Below the pieces are notes generated by a model. That model was not told the DNA's origin. It did not search any database and was given only the letters and a program-made list of their open reading frames with translations. Made by a program: the position numbers and the translations under genes. Source: Dacryopinax spathularia (taxonomy: Eukaryota > Basidiomycota > Dacrymycetes > Dacrymycetales > Dacrymycetaceae). Taken from it: a stretch of 64,000 bases of DNA. The stretch covers positions 806,001 to 870,000 of the forward strand of contig JBBPFI010000011.1 in NCBI GenBank assembly GCA_037974965.1, given 5' to 3'. Of this stretch, positions 35,180-47,472 are shown in pieces; within the stretch, counting starts at the first letter, position 1; each line of letters opens with the position of its first letter.

Positions 35180-37906
35180 GTTCCTTCAGTGTGCAGTTCG
35201 GCTGTGGAGAGAAAAGAGGAGCTCACCGCTAGTTCGTTAAGTAGGAAAAACCGAATGTGGCGACGACTTGCAGGTGTATGGTCATGCAGGCCAGTGAAGG
35301 GCTTACGCAACGTTCACTCGTCTTTGCGATATCGCCGCTCGGAAGGAGGGTGGCGAGAGGCGAGAGACAAAAACGTGGGCACACTATGAATGACTTGCGT
35401 CTGTCGTCATGCAAGAATTTGGGGTTGCTAGGGAGAGATCGGGACCGAGTCATCGGGCGGGGCTGGAATGGCGGCATTTCGTTGGTGAGGCGATTAGGCG
35501 GGGCCGAGCGGATCTCCGGGCAGCACGGATCTATGAAGGTCGACAGGAGATGATAAGCCAAGATCGGCGGAAGCCATCACCGGAAAGAAGTGAGCACCGG
35601 TGATGAAGTCGACCTGACCCAGGCGGAAGGTGCTGTACAGGCAAGGAAATGCGTGTTTCGCCAGAGGAAATTGAGCGGCAACAGCCCAAAGACCTGGACC
35701 GAAGGGGCCATACGGCGCGCAAGCACAGATTCTTCCTCACGAAGCCAGCAAGGGTGCGTACGATGCACCCCAACCAGTTCATTCCCCACGCATGGGCAAG
35801 AGGACATTTTCCGCAGATGCCGAGGCCAACCGAGGTCGCGGAATCTGGCACAGTATGGCTTTCGGAAGCACTTCCAGGCCACATAATGCAGCGGCAGTCC
35901 TGGTCGACTTGGATGTCAATGACACCTAATCTGGGGTTCGACACAAGCCGCGACTGCCTTCGTTTGCGATCGGCCACCCTAGTTGTGGACTATGGCTTCA
36001 ACTTCCTCGATTTGAATCGTGCCCCAACGCTGAGACCAATAATCATATCAGCATCGCCGATGTATATTTGATCCATAAGAACACACGACTAACATGATAT
36101 TGAACGCGTAGCATTCTCAACGGGACGTGGGCAATCAGTCCACAGCTTGGACCTCCGCAACAACTCTCCCGTTTCACTTCCTTTCGCTCCATATAGTACT
36201 TGAGCCCCCATCCGTCTTCCATTAACATCCTCCTTTCGTCTGAGCTCCTCTAACCCTGCCACGTTCCTGCCGTACACTATGAAAAGCGTGTTATTCAGCC
36301 GTATGGTGAGTAACAGCAGTGAAGAATGCACTTCTGGCGCACGGGAGCACGGAGGGAAAGGGCCACCATCCGAGAAAGCGCCAAAGACTGCATAACATAT
36401 GCTCGCCAAACGCGATTATCCATCTACGCTGAGAAATGCTATCAGCATCCGACGTGTTCCGGACTTGAAAGAAGAAAAACGAACGGTAGGAGACTGGTCA
36501 CGAAACACAGCAGCAGGCCGGGAGAGTAGACCGGTTGCCGGTAGCAACAAGGATAACACTCTCACAAAGGGTATAGAGCAACTTCAGGACATGGGCGAGC
36601 TGTAAGACTCGATTTGGCGAAGAGACCACCGCTCTTCACCCTCTTCCGCGCCGTTACAAACGTCTCACTTGGACCTGGGACCCAAAAAGGCTCATAACCA
36701 GGCGAGCACGCTCCGCTCGTCTTAGGAGTCGACCGACAACCGAATAGCGGATGGTCCAAGTACCGGCATCGCGCTACTATTGTTACGGGGGCGGGACCGG
36801 CGATCAATTCATCATGATGGTAGGTTGCAGTAGGCGACGAGGTATGGTAGAGCGGCGAAAGGTACGGTGAGTACAAGGGTGGGAACGCTTAAACGCTTAG
36901 ATAATCCTTCAGCACGGATAGGAAGGCTATCAGAGAGAAGAACGTACGTGAGAACCCAGCAATGACAGCCGCGACCACTCTACGTCCTTTTCTGCGAAGC
37001 TGCTCACACTCTTGCCGACCCCCAATCACGTCGGAAGCCCCTTCCTCCTCCCTTTATAGGCTGGACCACGCATGCCGAAGCTTGCAACACCAGCTCAATC
37101 CCTTTACTCGCATGCCATGTTGTCGATCAAAAGTACGGCGACGCTTTCCGTAGCGTGATCCTACGATGGCGCCTTGAGGCAAGGCCCAGTAGGTGGACCG
37201 GATCGGCGAGCCGGAGGTAGCGCGAGGAGTGCGACAGAATATGGCCACGCTTGTTGGTCTCCATTAGATAGAGAGTGGGTTGTTCAAGGAGACGCAGTAC
37301 AACGTGTACGTGGGAGAGACGAGCATTGGAAAAGGAGAAGGAGCAGGGTAGGAAGCAGCAGCGAGAGGGACGTTCCCGGAAGTGATATGGTGCGTTTAGA
37401 GGGGATGCGGCTGTGCAACAACTTCCCTCCTCCCAGACATTGTGTCTCTCGACGGTCCAAAACCACTGTTGCACGCCGACACTACCACACGTATGAGGGG
37501 GCGAACCTGACCTGATCACCGGCGATGTCAGGGCATGACTTTGTGGCGAGTACAGGATGCAGCTCGCGCTGCTGATAAGCTATGACCAACCGCATCAGAT
37601 TGTTCATCTATAACACCAGCTGCATCAGACGGTCCTCACCCACTGGCAGCAGCAGGTGCATTCAACTGTGGAAGGCTTGAGTTCAGAAGAAAAGTGTGGT
37701 TTCCAGGCCAACGTCGATTATATACTGCAATTGGCTGTGTAAGCACGTGGAGGATATCAGACAACTAGAACAAAAGCGGGAACATGATACGTGTGCGTGC
37801 GAGGAGGGTGCGTGAAAAAGAAGAGGATGTAGCTATGGGAGTACGAGAAGGAGTGGCTTTCAAATAGGAGTAACTAGTGGTAGCTGTTAACCAGTTCAAC
37901 GCTTCT
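35180..37906. other. Spacer between APH-like copies 3 and 4
   Basis: 2.7 kb without a gene I can support. Minus-strand frames at 35531-35977, 36089-36409 and 37127-37519 are of fair length but show no known motif. The last resembles in position, and weakly in wording (PTLYLMETN against ATLYLLVSD), a minus frame at 41127-41525, so both may be traces of a duplicated flanking gene. The final 150 bp before 37907 is homologous to the stretch before 41883. Confidence 0.4.
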
Positions 37907-39476
37907 CTATGAGCGCCGACGGCGCGGCGTGACGTCGGTTGCATACCCACTTCGATTGGCGGCCCTCGTCCTCCTAGTGGGCGGCGGAGGGCTGCGCATC
38001 TCCACAAACTGCTGTATAAAGGCTTCTCTCTGGGAGGCCATATACCAAGGCGAGGTCGCAACCGACGCCATGCGGCGAAGGAAGTCGAACTTGGGATCCA
38101 TGGCCCTGTATAGCTGGCCCCGGCCGTCTAAGCTCCTGATTGCGTCTCGGAAGGTCTTGTGGTGACGTTTTGCCTCTTCGGCAGGTAACGGCGTCCCATC
38201 CGAAAGTTGGCTGAGCCAGTCTGGAGGCTGTACAAGCCTCCAGATTGGAAATATCCCTGCGTCGTCCCAGTCGATGAGGGTGAGGTGAAATCCCACCTCT
38301 CGTGCAGCAGTCCGGATCATGATATTCCTTTCTTGGGCGTTATAAAAAATATCATCCGGCTGTTCGGCATGTACCCACCTATCGCTTGTGTCGGTTGGAC
38401 AGAGACAGTATATCGAAGAGAGCTCCAACTGCTCAGCATCCAGATTAATGGCACTCCACCGTATGATGGTCAGCATGTCATCAAAAGTCCAGAGATAGCG
38501 GCCAAGTTTTGCTCTTGTCTGTGACTCGCTGTCGTTCTCCGCTGCCACCAAGTGAGGAAACGCTTCCAGGAGGAGTTTGTTCTCCCTCTCGGTCGTAATC
38601 AGCCAGTCATGCGCTGAAGAGAATGGCTGATACATGGCGGCTGCAGTAGTGAGCGAAACTCTCTGGAGTGCGTTGGGCCTAAACGAGGAAAGGCCCACGA
38701 CCTGGTAGGAGCCATCGTTCGCCTGTTCAAGCGATCCAATAGAGGAAAAGCGACATTTCGAGAGCTCGTGGATGATGCGCGCATACTGTTGTATGGTTGC
38801 CCGTTTCTGAGCAGTATTGAACGTAGAGAAGCGTTCAGCGAGACGATCTCCTCTCTGCCGTAACTACAGTGAGAATGAGAGGTTTAATGGATCAAGAAGA
38901 CTTACAACGTGCTCCCAGATCTGAAAGCCAACATCGGGGGGGCGAGGGTGAATAGCATAAGCAAAAATCCTTGGTACCGAAACATTTATTGCGGGATTAT
39001 GAAGAAGATAGCGCATAGTGTCGACCTAGGCGGGGTGGAAATCAGCAAAAGTGTACCCTGAATACTAGATGCCATTATACCTGGGACTGTACATAGTAGC
39101 CGTTTTCTTGCATATTGAAAGTTGCGAGACGAGAAACGACATAATGAGGTGTACCGGGCTGCCCTTCGATTCCAACTTGCAGGTATTGAATCTGAGTACG
39201 CCTGCATCAGTACCAATGAGGCCTAGCCTCTTGATTCAAGCTCACCTCATTCTTCGAACCTAGGTACATGCCGCGCACCAGGACCGGAGCTGCGTCAAAG
39301 ACGATGTTTGCCAATTGGACCATGCGACTGCCTCGAAATGCGCTCTCGATAAGCGGCACCTCAAGGTTCCGAGGGATCGGAGGAAGCACTATATCGTCCA
39401 GGCAGACGGTGTCACCATTTGGATTGTATGGGAGATCCCGAGCGACAACAGAGGATAGAGGAGGGAGAGCAGCCAT
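37907..39476 (-). CDS. APH-like kinase family, copy 4 (catalytic His replaced by Pro)
   Basis: ATG at 39476 starts MAALPPLSSVV and leads to NGDTVCLDDIVLPPIP and GSKNE at the first intron. Later exons give VSRLATF, VDTMRYLLHNPAINVSVPRIFAYAI, QIWEHV, the long exon SKCRFSSIGSLEQANDGSYQVVGLSSF and TTERENKLLLEAFPHL. The catalytic loop reads CPTDTSDRN where copies 2 and 3 have HTD..., so the His is Pro while the Asp and Asn are kept. The metal motif is DWDDAG. The tail is NRSGYATD followed by TPRRRRS. It is highly similar to copy 5, with start codons 3,962 bp apart: a recent tandem duplication that includes flanks. Intron phases were followed by eye; the donor around WVHAEQ is the least certain. 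Confidence 0.83.
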
Positions 39477-41882
39477 GTTGCTGAACGGTATGAGCTGTGA
39501 GAGGCAAGGGAGTGGTATGGAGCTCACTTAAATACGCTGGAGCGAGAGTCCAGGGGGAGGACTAGGCTGACGCAAGCCTGATGTCTGTCCATAGTGGGAT
39601 CCCCAAGGGACGAGAGAGTTACCGACATGAGTGCTGACGCGTCCAAGACGGTGTTTCGGGGTGGATGATGGTACAAGCCGCCAAATTGTAGTCTGGGGTG
39701 CAAGCTCTGTGATTGCTTCAGGAGGTCGGATATTAGGCGGAGCCGCCGTGATTGGTGCTATTCTTTGAGATACGTTCCCTCAATCCGGGGTCGGATGACC
39801 TGGAGCATGACAAGGAAAGAGTCGGCGCCCCACGGCCAGAAGACGGTGGAGCATGAGAATTAGGGGTGTAGAGCCAAAGACGGTCGGTGACATTAGGAAG
39901 AAAGGGCTCGACATTGCTGAGGATCGAGGCAGGAGGTGAAAGGCCGAGGCGTGAGCATCCGGCAGGGTCAGAACCCCAAATTAGTCTTGATCCAGTTCTG
40001 GGCCCAGTCAAGGTCCTTCGACCGGTCTATAACGGCAGAGGTTGGCCTCGGTATCGCCTTCAGGCCACGTGTCAATCCCGTGAAACGACAGCATCGGTTT
40101 CGTACACAGTGAGGCCTGATGTCCTCCGCTCGATCTCGTCTGGTAGGCAACTTGCAGTTGGAGATCGCGGAGTCTTTGATGTTCGGCGCCGATGGATGTT
40201 GGGAACCGCGCTCATGGGAAGAAAGGAATGCAGGACAGAAACTACGCGCACAGGTTTCCAACGAGATCTCCACACCAGCTAAGAGGAAGAACACGCAACA
40301 AGGTGGTTCTCGGCTGATCGTCCCAATAAAGCACGGTCTGCCCTAGTGTTGTTCCCATGTGTTGAGCGTTTTCATCGACCTCAAACTCACAGGGAGATTG
40401 TCATCCCGTACCGGTATCCAGCCGTTCGCGAGTCGAATCGTAATGCACCGTTGTTCAATTGCTATATCTTCACCGGCCTCGATTGGTCGACCGGCGGACG
40501 TCGGCTGTCTTCCTTCTCGAAACCGTTGTTGTACTGCATGCGTAGCCGTTGCTTTCGGTGACAGCCTATCTGTGCGAGCGGCATTGTCCTGGCGGCCCAG
40601 TCAGCAACCAAACTCACGTTGAAAGGAGTGCAAGACAAGGACCCAGTCTCCTTGAAGGGAGAGCGAACGCAAGAGGGAAGTATATGGGAGGCGCACGTAC
40701 TCGAAACTTGCTCCCCAGAAGCTCGCAATGCATCCGGCCTACATGCAAAATCCCGTGCCGGCTACCACAACTCCGCCCGTCGACGTTGGTTGAGAGCAGA
40801 GTTCCCATTTAACGCACATTTCCCCCAGCTCAATCCAGTAATGGGCGCACGAGATGTCGCTGCGATGCAAATGAACGGCCCGTATCGACAGAAGCGGAAT
40901 GAAAGAGCGGTAGGAGGGACGTAAGGACGTACTTGGAAGAATGGGAATTGTTGGTTGCCACCGGAGAGCCTCCTGCCTTGTCATTGCACCACGCGCCGCT
41001 GTCATGCTCTGCGTCCCCTTTCCTTCCCACTCCGCCAGCGCCGCGCTGGGAGCACGAGCAAGTATCCCACTGGTGCCGCTCGCCATCCTCTCGGCGCCCT
41101 TCCGCACCGGCCGAAGCTCGAGCCGATCATATTCCCCCCAAGTCCCTACTCAAAGGGGGTCTTTTCACAGCCAGTGAGCGGGAGAAGACGCTAATGGTTG
41201 ACGGGAGGAGCTGGTTGAGATATGGCGAAGTAATTTGGGAGTCACTTAGAACAGAAGGGTGCGGACGTCTGGTGGCATGCAGAATGTTATCGCGCTGTTG
41301 GGTGGAGAGGACGAGGAAAGCGCACCAACTACATTGAGACTCATTAGGCTCGCAAGCCTCCCTCAATCGCACGCAACACTCCATGTTGCTCTTGTCGGAA
41401 ACGAGGAGGTATAGCGTGGCCTGGTTTGTGGGAATGGATAACAAAGGAGACAGGAACAGTAATGGGTCAAGTTGAGCAAGGGACTGGCGGTGGACGACGT
41501 TGCAGAGCGCGAGATACGGAGTCACATACTCAGGCTTGGCGCAGGAATCTCGTGCATTGATTCGAAGCCGCCTATTTTCGCACGGCGAATGGAATTAGAC
41601 TAAAACGGCAGTGTGCAGCACCAGCACGAGACGACACTGGGCCCATTTGAAATTCGGTAGAAAACCACCTGTGTCGAGCCAATGTCAGGGGGACGGCGTG
41701 CTAATGCGGGTGTATGCACAAGTGGATTGAACACGAGATGATCTTTGACTACGGGCACATGTACTGTAGGAGGAATATAGCATGTGTGCGTACCCGAGAA
41801 ACGTAATCAGTCGGAAAGAGATGTACGAAAGCGATACCTTAGCTTTCAAGCGGGGACCGCTATTGACCAGTTGAATCCATCT
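39477..41882. other. Spacer between APH-like copies 4 and 5, with duplicated flank
   Basis: The first ~0.6 kb resembles 43439-44110, upstream of copy 5: a TGACGCAAGC word follows each start region, and a block around 39903 (CTCGACATTGCTGAGGATCGA) matches one around 43918 at an offset of about 4.0 kb. The rest has short frames only (for example minus 40739-41107 and 41127-41525) with no recognised motif. Confidence 0.5.
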
Positions 41883-43438
41883 TTATGAGTGCCGACGACG
41901 GGGCCCAACATCGGTCGCATAACCGCTCCTATTTGCTGTCCTACTCCTCGTACTTGCCCGGGCGCGAGACATCTCTCGGAACTGCGCTATGCAGGCTTCC
42001 CTTGGGGCAAGCATATACCAAGGGGCGGAGGCGGCCACTGCCATGAGCCGTAGGAAGCGGAACTTCGGATCAGTGGCTTGGACAAGCAGACCGTCCGCGT
42101 CGAAGCTCCTGATCGCGCGGTGGAAGAAGGCATGATTCTCTATGACCTCTTGCACAGGCAATGGCGTTCCATTTGGAAGCCGGCTAAGCCAGTCCGGGGG
42201 ATGCACAAGCATCCAAATCGGAAGAATGCTGGCATCATCCCAGTCGATGATGGTCAGGTGAGGTTGAGCTTCTTGGCTAGGACGCATGCGGAGAATATTC
42301 CTGTGAGAAAAATGTCAAATACAGTGCCATCATATTGAAGGCGACGTACTAACCTAGCACTTGTGTCCGTTGGACAAAGGCAATATACTGATGAGAGGCG
42401 GACCATATCGTTGTCCATGAAAGAAGCACTCATTCGTATGACGGTCAGCATTGCCTCGATTATGGACAGATAGCGCTGAAGTCCTCCGCCCGTCCGAGCA
42501 TATTGCTCGATCCCCGCCAGATAAGGATAGGTCTCCAGTAGCAGTTTGTTCTCCCTCTCCAGTGTGGTGAGCCAGTTGTGCACAGAAGAGAACGGCTGGG
42601 CCATGGCGGGCGCCGTTGCGATGGAAAGCCGTTGGGGTGCATTCGGCCTGAAGGTTGAAAGCCCGACCACCCCGTATGTGCCGTCATCGGCTTGTTTGAG
42701 TGAACCAATTGAGGAGAAGCGGCATTTCGAGAGCTCGCAGATAAGATATGCATACTGCCGTATGGTTTCCCGTTTCTCAGTTGGACTGAAGGTGGAAAAC
42801 ATCTCATGAAGACGAGTTCCTGCCTATCACGACAACCTTCAACACCAAACGGGGAAATGTTAGAGTCTTGAGGACTCACAACGTGCTCCCAAATTTGAAA
42901 GCTAACGTCCGGAGCAGGGGGATTTAGGGCATAGGCAAAGATGCGTGGTACCGAAACATTTACACCCGGGTTGTGGAGAATATAACGCATAGTGTCAACC
43001 TAGACAATCTCAACGTCAGAAAGCCGAATGGTGCACTCCTTAAACTTACCTGGGACTGCAAATCATAACCGATCCCTTCCTTATCACAACTTGCGAGACG
43101 AAAAGCAACGTGGTATGTGGTGCCAGCCAAGACTCCTTCAACTCGCAGATACCGGATCTGGTCAATCTCCCTAAGTAGGAGGGCATGATGGACATTCCCA
43201 CACTTACGAAGTTCTTCGAGCCCCGATACGAGCCAGGTAGCAGTACCGCTGGGGATCGGAATATTGCGCTTGTCAATTCAACCAAGCGCCTCCCGAGCAT
43301 CCTGCTCGCAAGAAGCGGCACACCAGGATTCCAAGAAATAGGGGGGAGAGAGGCATTGTCCAAGCAAACAGTGTCGCCACGTGGATTATAGGCACCGCCA
43401 TGAACGACAACGGAGGAGAGAGGCGGGATAGTTTCCAT
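41883..43438 (-). CDS. APH-like kinase family, copy 5 (catalytic His replaced by Pro)
   Basis: ATG at 43438 starts METIPPLSSVVVHGGAYN and continues RGDTVCLDNASLPPI and GSYRGSKNF at the first intron. The exons VDTMRYILHNPGVNVSVPRI, QIWEHV and the long SKCRFSSIGSLKQADDGTYG exon mirror copy 4. The loop is CPTDTSARN with the same His-to-Pro change, and the metal motif is DWDDAS. It ends NRSGYATD then GPRRRHS. About 75-80 percent of residues match copy 4 by eye. The shared change shows the His was lost before the duplication, and both frames have stayed open since, which favours a retained non-canonical role over decay. Confidence 0.83.
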
Positions 43439-45436
43439 GTTCGGCAGATGGGTATGGGTCGTAAGACGGCAGGAAGTCGTACCTGGCTTACTCAAATACT
43501 GTGGAAGGGAGAGGACGCCGCCGGTGTGAGGTGACGCAAGCTTGACGGCTGTCCACCTTCAAAGCTCCGAGGAAGGAGCATGTTCGGAGTAAACAGATAG
43601 TCACAAGGACGAGCAGTAATGCGCCATGCTAGGCAGGTTGGGGTGCAAAGTTTTAGTAGACAACGTTTCAAGGTCCAACCAGTGTGCCGGCACGGCGATG
43701 ACTTGACCAGTCGGATATTAAGCGGAGCTGCGGATATTCAATAGCATCCCCTCGACCTGGCCAGAGGGTCCGGAGCATGAGAGGTAATGAGTCGGACCAA
43801 ACAGGCGAGACGAGGCCAAAAGGCCGAGGCTCGTAGGTAGGAAGTTGGTCGGTCCACAGCGAAAGACAGCTTGCGACATGGGGTGAAGGGGCAACTCCGA
43901 GAGGAAGCATGAATGGGCCTGATATTGCCCAAGATCGAGACCGCACGTCAATGGAAGAGATGTGCGCCATCAGTGATAGCCGAAATCGTACCTTGGATTT
44001 TACGCGGATTATGGCCAGCGCTTAGGTCTTCTCGTTGGCGAAGAATCGTAATATTCGTCCTCAGTGCCACTGTAAGGCCAATCGGAGGAGACCGGCTGAT
44101 CTTCATACGAATTGATTCACCATAGCGATTGGAGGGTATATGCGCAGAAACAGCTGTCGATCAGTGACATGATACTACGATTCAAAGGGAAACAAATGGG
44201 ATTAAGACGCGGTGTAGCCGAGTGAAGCAAGAAAGCAAGAGGAGGAAAGTAGACGTACTCGGACAATACGACAATAACCCTCCCCATCCCACCAGGTGAC
44301 TACAAATACGCGCAATCCCGTGCACGATCTACATGTCCTACGACGTTTTGAATACACGTAGGAGAGGTAGATTCCATCTGCATTTCGGGTTAGCCATGCA
44401 TGTGGGAAAGGAGGCGAAAACAGATGAACAGGAGGACGAAGGGAGGAAGAACGAGGGTAAAGAATACGTACCTCAGTAGCATGTATCTTTCGTGTCCCGT
44501 GGGACGGTGCTGATCCTCCCCATACTGATAGACCCATCTCTCATCTTTCCCTGTCGTCACAAGTGACGCCAATGACGGTGTCCTTCTGCCGACCGAACGA
44601 GTAATTGTGCGCTCGAGACTGAGGATGAGTCCGAGATAACCAGATCAACCTCATCATTGGCGTTTGAGGGAGGTGCGGCTCAATTTGTGGGAGTGAGGAA
44701 CAATGGGTAGTCGAGGTAGTAAGGTTGGCCGAAGGAGCGGGGATTTGCCAGAGGGCTAGTGCAAGGCCAGAGTGATTGAAGACATGGCGAAGGGCACAGA
44801 CAGACGAGGACGCGCCGCTGGAATTCGGTCTTTGCCTCCCACTCGGTGCACGCGCCGCAGAGTATGTAGATTGTGGCATGGTTTTGGGTTCAGTGGTCTC
44901 CAAACATTGACGCGTACGCAGTATGCAGCTTTTCGCACAGCGTAGTATTGCTGCACAATGACGATCCTCCAGCAATGAGCCAAAGTTCGCAGATTGGCTT
45001 TGGAGTGGCGTCCGTGCCATAGCTCAGAGTCTTCAGTTGGTGGCGAATCGTAGGAGTTGGCTTTCGTGCGGCGTTCAGGCCAATCGTAGATCCCGGTCGT
45101 CCGCCAATTGGATATGTGATACCGCCGCTTCAAGAGAAATGTATTACCCTCGTTTCGTGATCTGGCGAATGATGACCGCTTTCCTTCCTTCACGGATGAC
45201 GAGAACAGGTCTTCATCCCGCAAACAAAGTAGAGATCAGCACTCAAACGTCCAAAAACGGATTCATACACCACCAAGAAAAATAAAATACACGCATCGGA
45301 AATGTGATATATCCACTGGTATTCCCACAGCCCAGAAAGCACAAGTCCGTTCCACTCTTCGACTCGTCTCCAACCGACGTCCATCTTTGACCATCCTGCC
45401 GTCGTCCTCGCTGGTCGTCGTGTCGGAACAAAGAGA
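43439..45436. other. Spacer between APH-like copy 5 and ATG18
   Basis: The first ~0.65 kb is the duplicated upstream flank shared with copy 4. Minus frames at 44202-44537, 44541-45020 and 44756-45223 are open but have no recognised domain. I see no splice pattern strong enough to call a gene. Confidence 0.4.
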
Positions 45437-47472
45437 TCATTCGCCAGGTGTATCGTCCCCTCCGTCGATCAGACTAACCCAAGATATCAGCTTAGACGCC
45501 AAAACGGGAAAGGAGTTGGGAAAAGGAATTGGGAGGAGATTGGGGGGAGGATGAGGAAATGGGAAGAGAGCAGGAGAGACGCACCTATACTGCTTCATCA
45601 GCACACACTCCCCGCCATTCTCGAGGTCGATATTGTACGCATAGAAATACCCGTCGGAGGAGACGACCATTACTTGTGGCATCGTCCTGTCCTCAATCAG
45701 CATCTGCGCCACCCCATCGCTTGCAAAACGAAGGTGTGAAAGCTCCGAAAGCAACTGCACTGCGGGAACCAGAAGGACCTGGCGGGGAGAACCGGCGAAA
45801 GCCAGAACGAGCGGGGCGGGACAGCCAATGGAGGTGAACGGAGAAGGAGAGGAAAAGACGTACCCAGAAAGCGCAACAACACACCTCCCCGCCCCGCCCG
45901 GCAGCCTAAGATACGCGAAATCCCTCGCGGGCTCCCACATCTCCGAGACTTGGGTAGGGATGGGGAGCATGCTCCCTACTTGGCCTACTAGGCCGCCGGC
46001 GAGTTTGAGCGAGCGGCGGGAGAGGATTCCCCTATGCTGCGGATTAGCATCATCTATTAGGATGGAGAAAATAGAGAGAGGAGAAGGGATGTGGCAGGTA
46101 GAGGAAGGGAACGAGAAAGGAGAGGAAGGGGAGGGACAGAGGAGGAAGGGGAGGGAGAGAAGAGTAGGAAGGGTAGGAAGGACGCACGTCAAAGAAGTAG
46201 ACTGTTTCTCCCCACTAGGCACCACCCCGCCCTCCAACGCCCCACTCCCGCTCCTCGCGCTCTCCGCGTCCTCCTCCCCTCCCACTCCCATTCCCACTCC
46301 AGCATTCGGAGCCCCCGACCCTACCACACCAGCCCCCCCACTCGACCTCCTCCCCGCCCCCAACCCGGACCCGGACCCGCCCACGCTCCCCTGAGCGCGC
46401 TTATCGTCCAAGCGGAATATATGCACCGTCTCGCTTGCCGAGCTCACTGCGAGCAAAGTACCGACATTGTTGAAGTTCATACTGCTTATCTTGCTCTCCC
46501 TTGTCCCCCGTCTGAACTGGGCCACCTTCACCGCTGAAGGCAGGGAGAACACACGGATGATAGTCCCCTTTTCGGAGGCGGTGGCGAGGAGTTGACCGTT
46601 GGAGGAGAGGGCGAGACAGGAAATGGGAGACTTGTGCGCGTGGATCACGTTTGTTATTGAGAGGGTTAGGGGGGAGAAGATGATCACGTCGCCGTTTTGG
46701 GCTGCGTGGGCTGTTGAGGGCGGGGGGGAGGTGCTGCTTGATGAGGGGGAGGGGATCGGGGAGGGGTAGGCGAGGTAGCAGGAGGTCGCGGAGGGCGAGA
46801 GGGCGCATATGGCTGGCAGGACGACATCGAGTGAGCATAACTGGTATGGAAGGAAAAGGGAGAAGGGGCGCACCGTTCGGGTTGGGACTCGTCTCGATCA
46901 CATGGAGCAGCTTCATATTGCTGATATCATACAGATATATCTCTGCCTCCAGGACGACCGCCAGCACCTTCCGGTTCAGCTTAACAGCAAGGATAGTAGT
47001 AGGGAATAGGAGCTCGCAGATCGTTGATTGTCGCTATCACGCCCAGTTAGCGCCTGACGGTAGATGAGAGAAGGAATAGGGACGCACTTTTGTATTGACG
47101 ATCTTCAGTTGGCGAGGGCTGCTACTGGGTTGGTCTGCTGCTCCGACTAGGGCGACGAGGGAGGTGCAGAAGAGCATCTCGACGATCCCGACTGCGCCTT
47201 CATCTGCACAGGACCAGTCCGATCAGATCAGCGAACGCCTTCTATACCTAGTAACTGAGGAACGTACTCTTCGTGAACACTCGTCCGAATGGGTCGCAGT
47301 TGATGATCGAGTAACCTGATCGAGTGCCAACACTTATGCATCTGTTGGAGCGCAGATGTCAGCGAGGTGCGGGAGGGGACAGGAGAAGAGGGGGGGGGAC
47401 GCACGAGAAGTCTTGGTTGAAGTTGGCGAACAGGAGTTGTGGGTGCGTTTGGGGTGATTTCGGGAAGATCAT
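45437..47472 (-). CDS. ATG18: Autophagy PROPPIN ATG18
   Basis: The start at 47472 gives [23 protein letters not shown], then [22 protein letters not shown], followed by [55 protein letters not shown] and ETSPNPN. These are the successive blades of a PROPPIN beta-propeller. The lipid-binding FRRG motif is present ([16 protein letters not shown]), after [23 protein letters not shown]. The loop after FRLDDKRAQ is a long Gly/Ser-rich insertion of about 65 residues. The C terminus splices to KQYSLIDGG, the usual ATG18 end. ATG18 binds PI3P/PI(3,5)P2 and acts with ATG2 in phagophore growth and in vacuole shape. About 460 residues. ATG18 rather than its paralogues is preferred from the [15 protein letters not shown] and C-terminal KQYSL blocks. 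Confidence 0.92.

Noticed and set aside
45828-46537. Plus frames of 188 and 148 codons opposite ATG18
   Set aside because: Low-complexity Gly/Glu-rich shadows of the ATG18 exon and introns.
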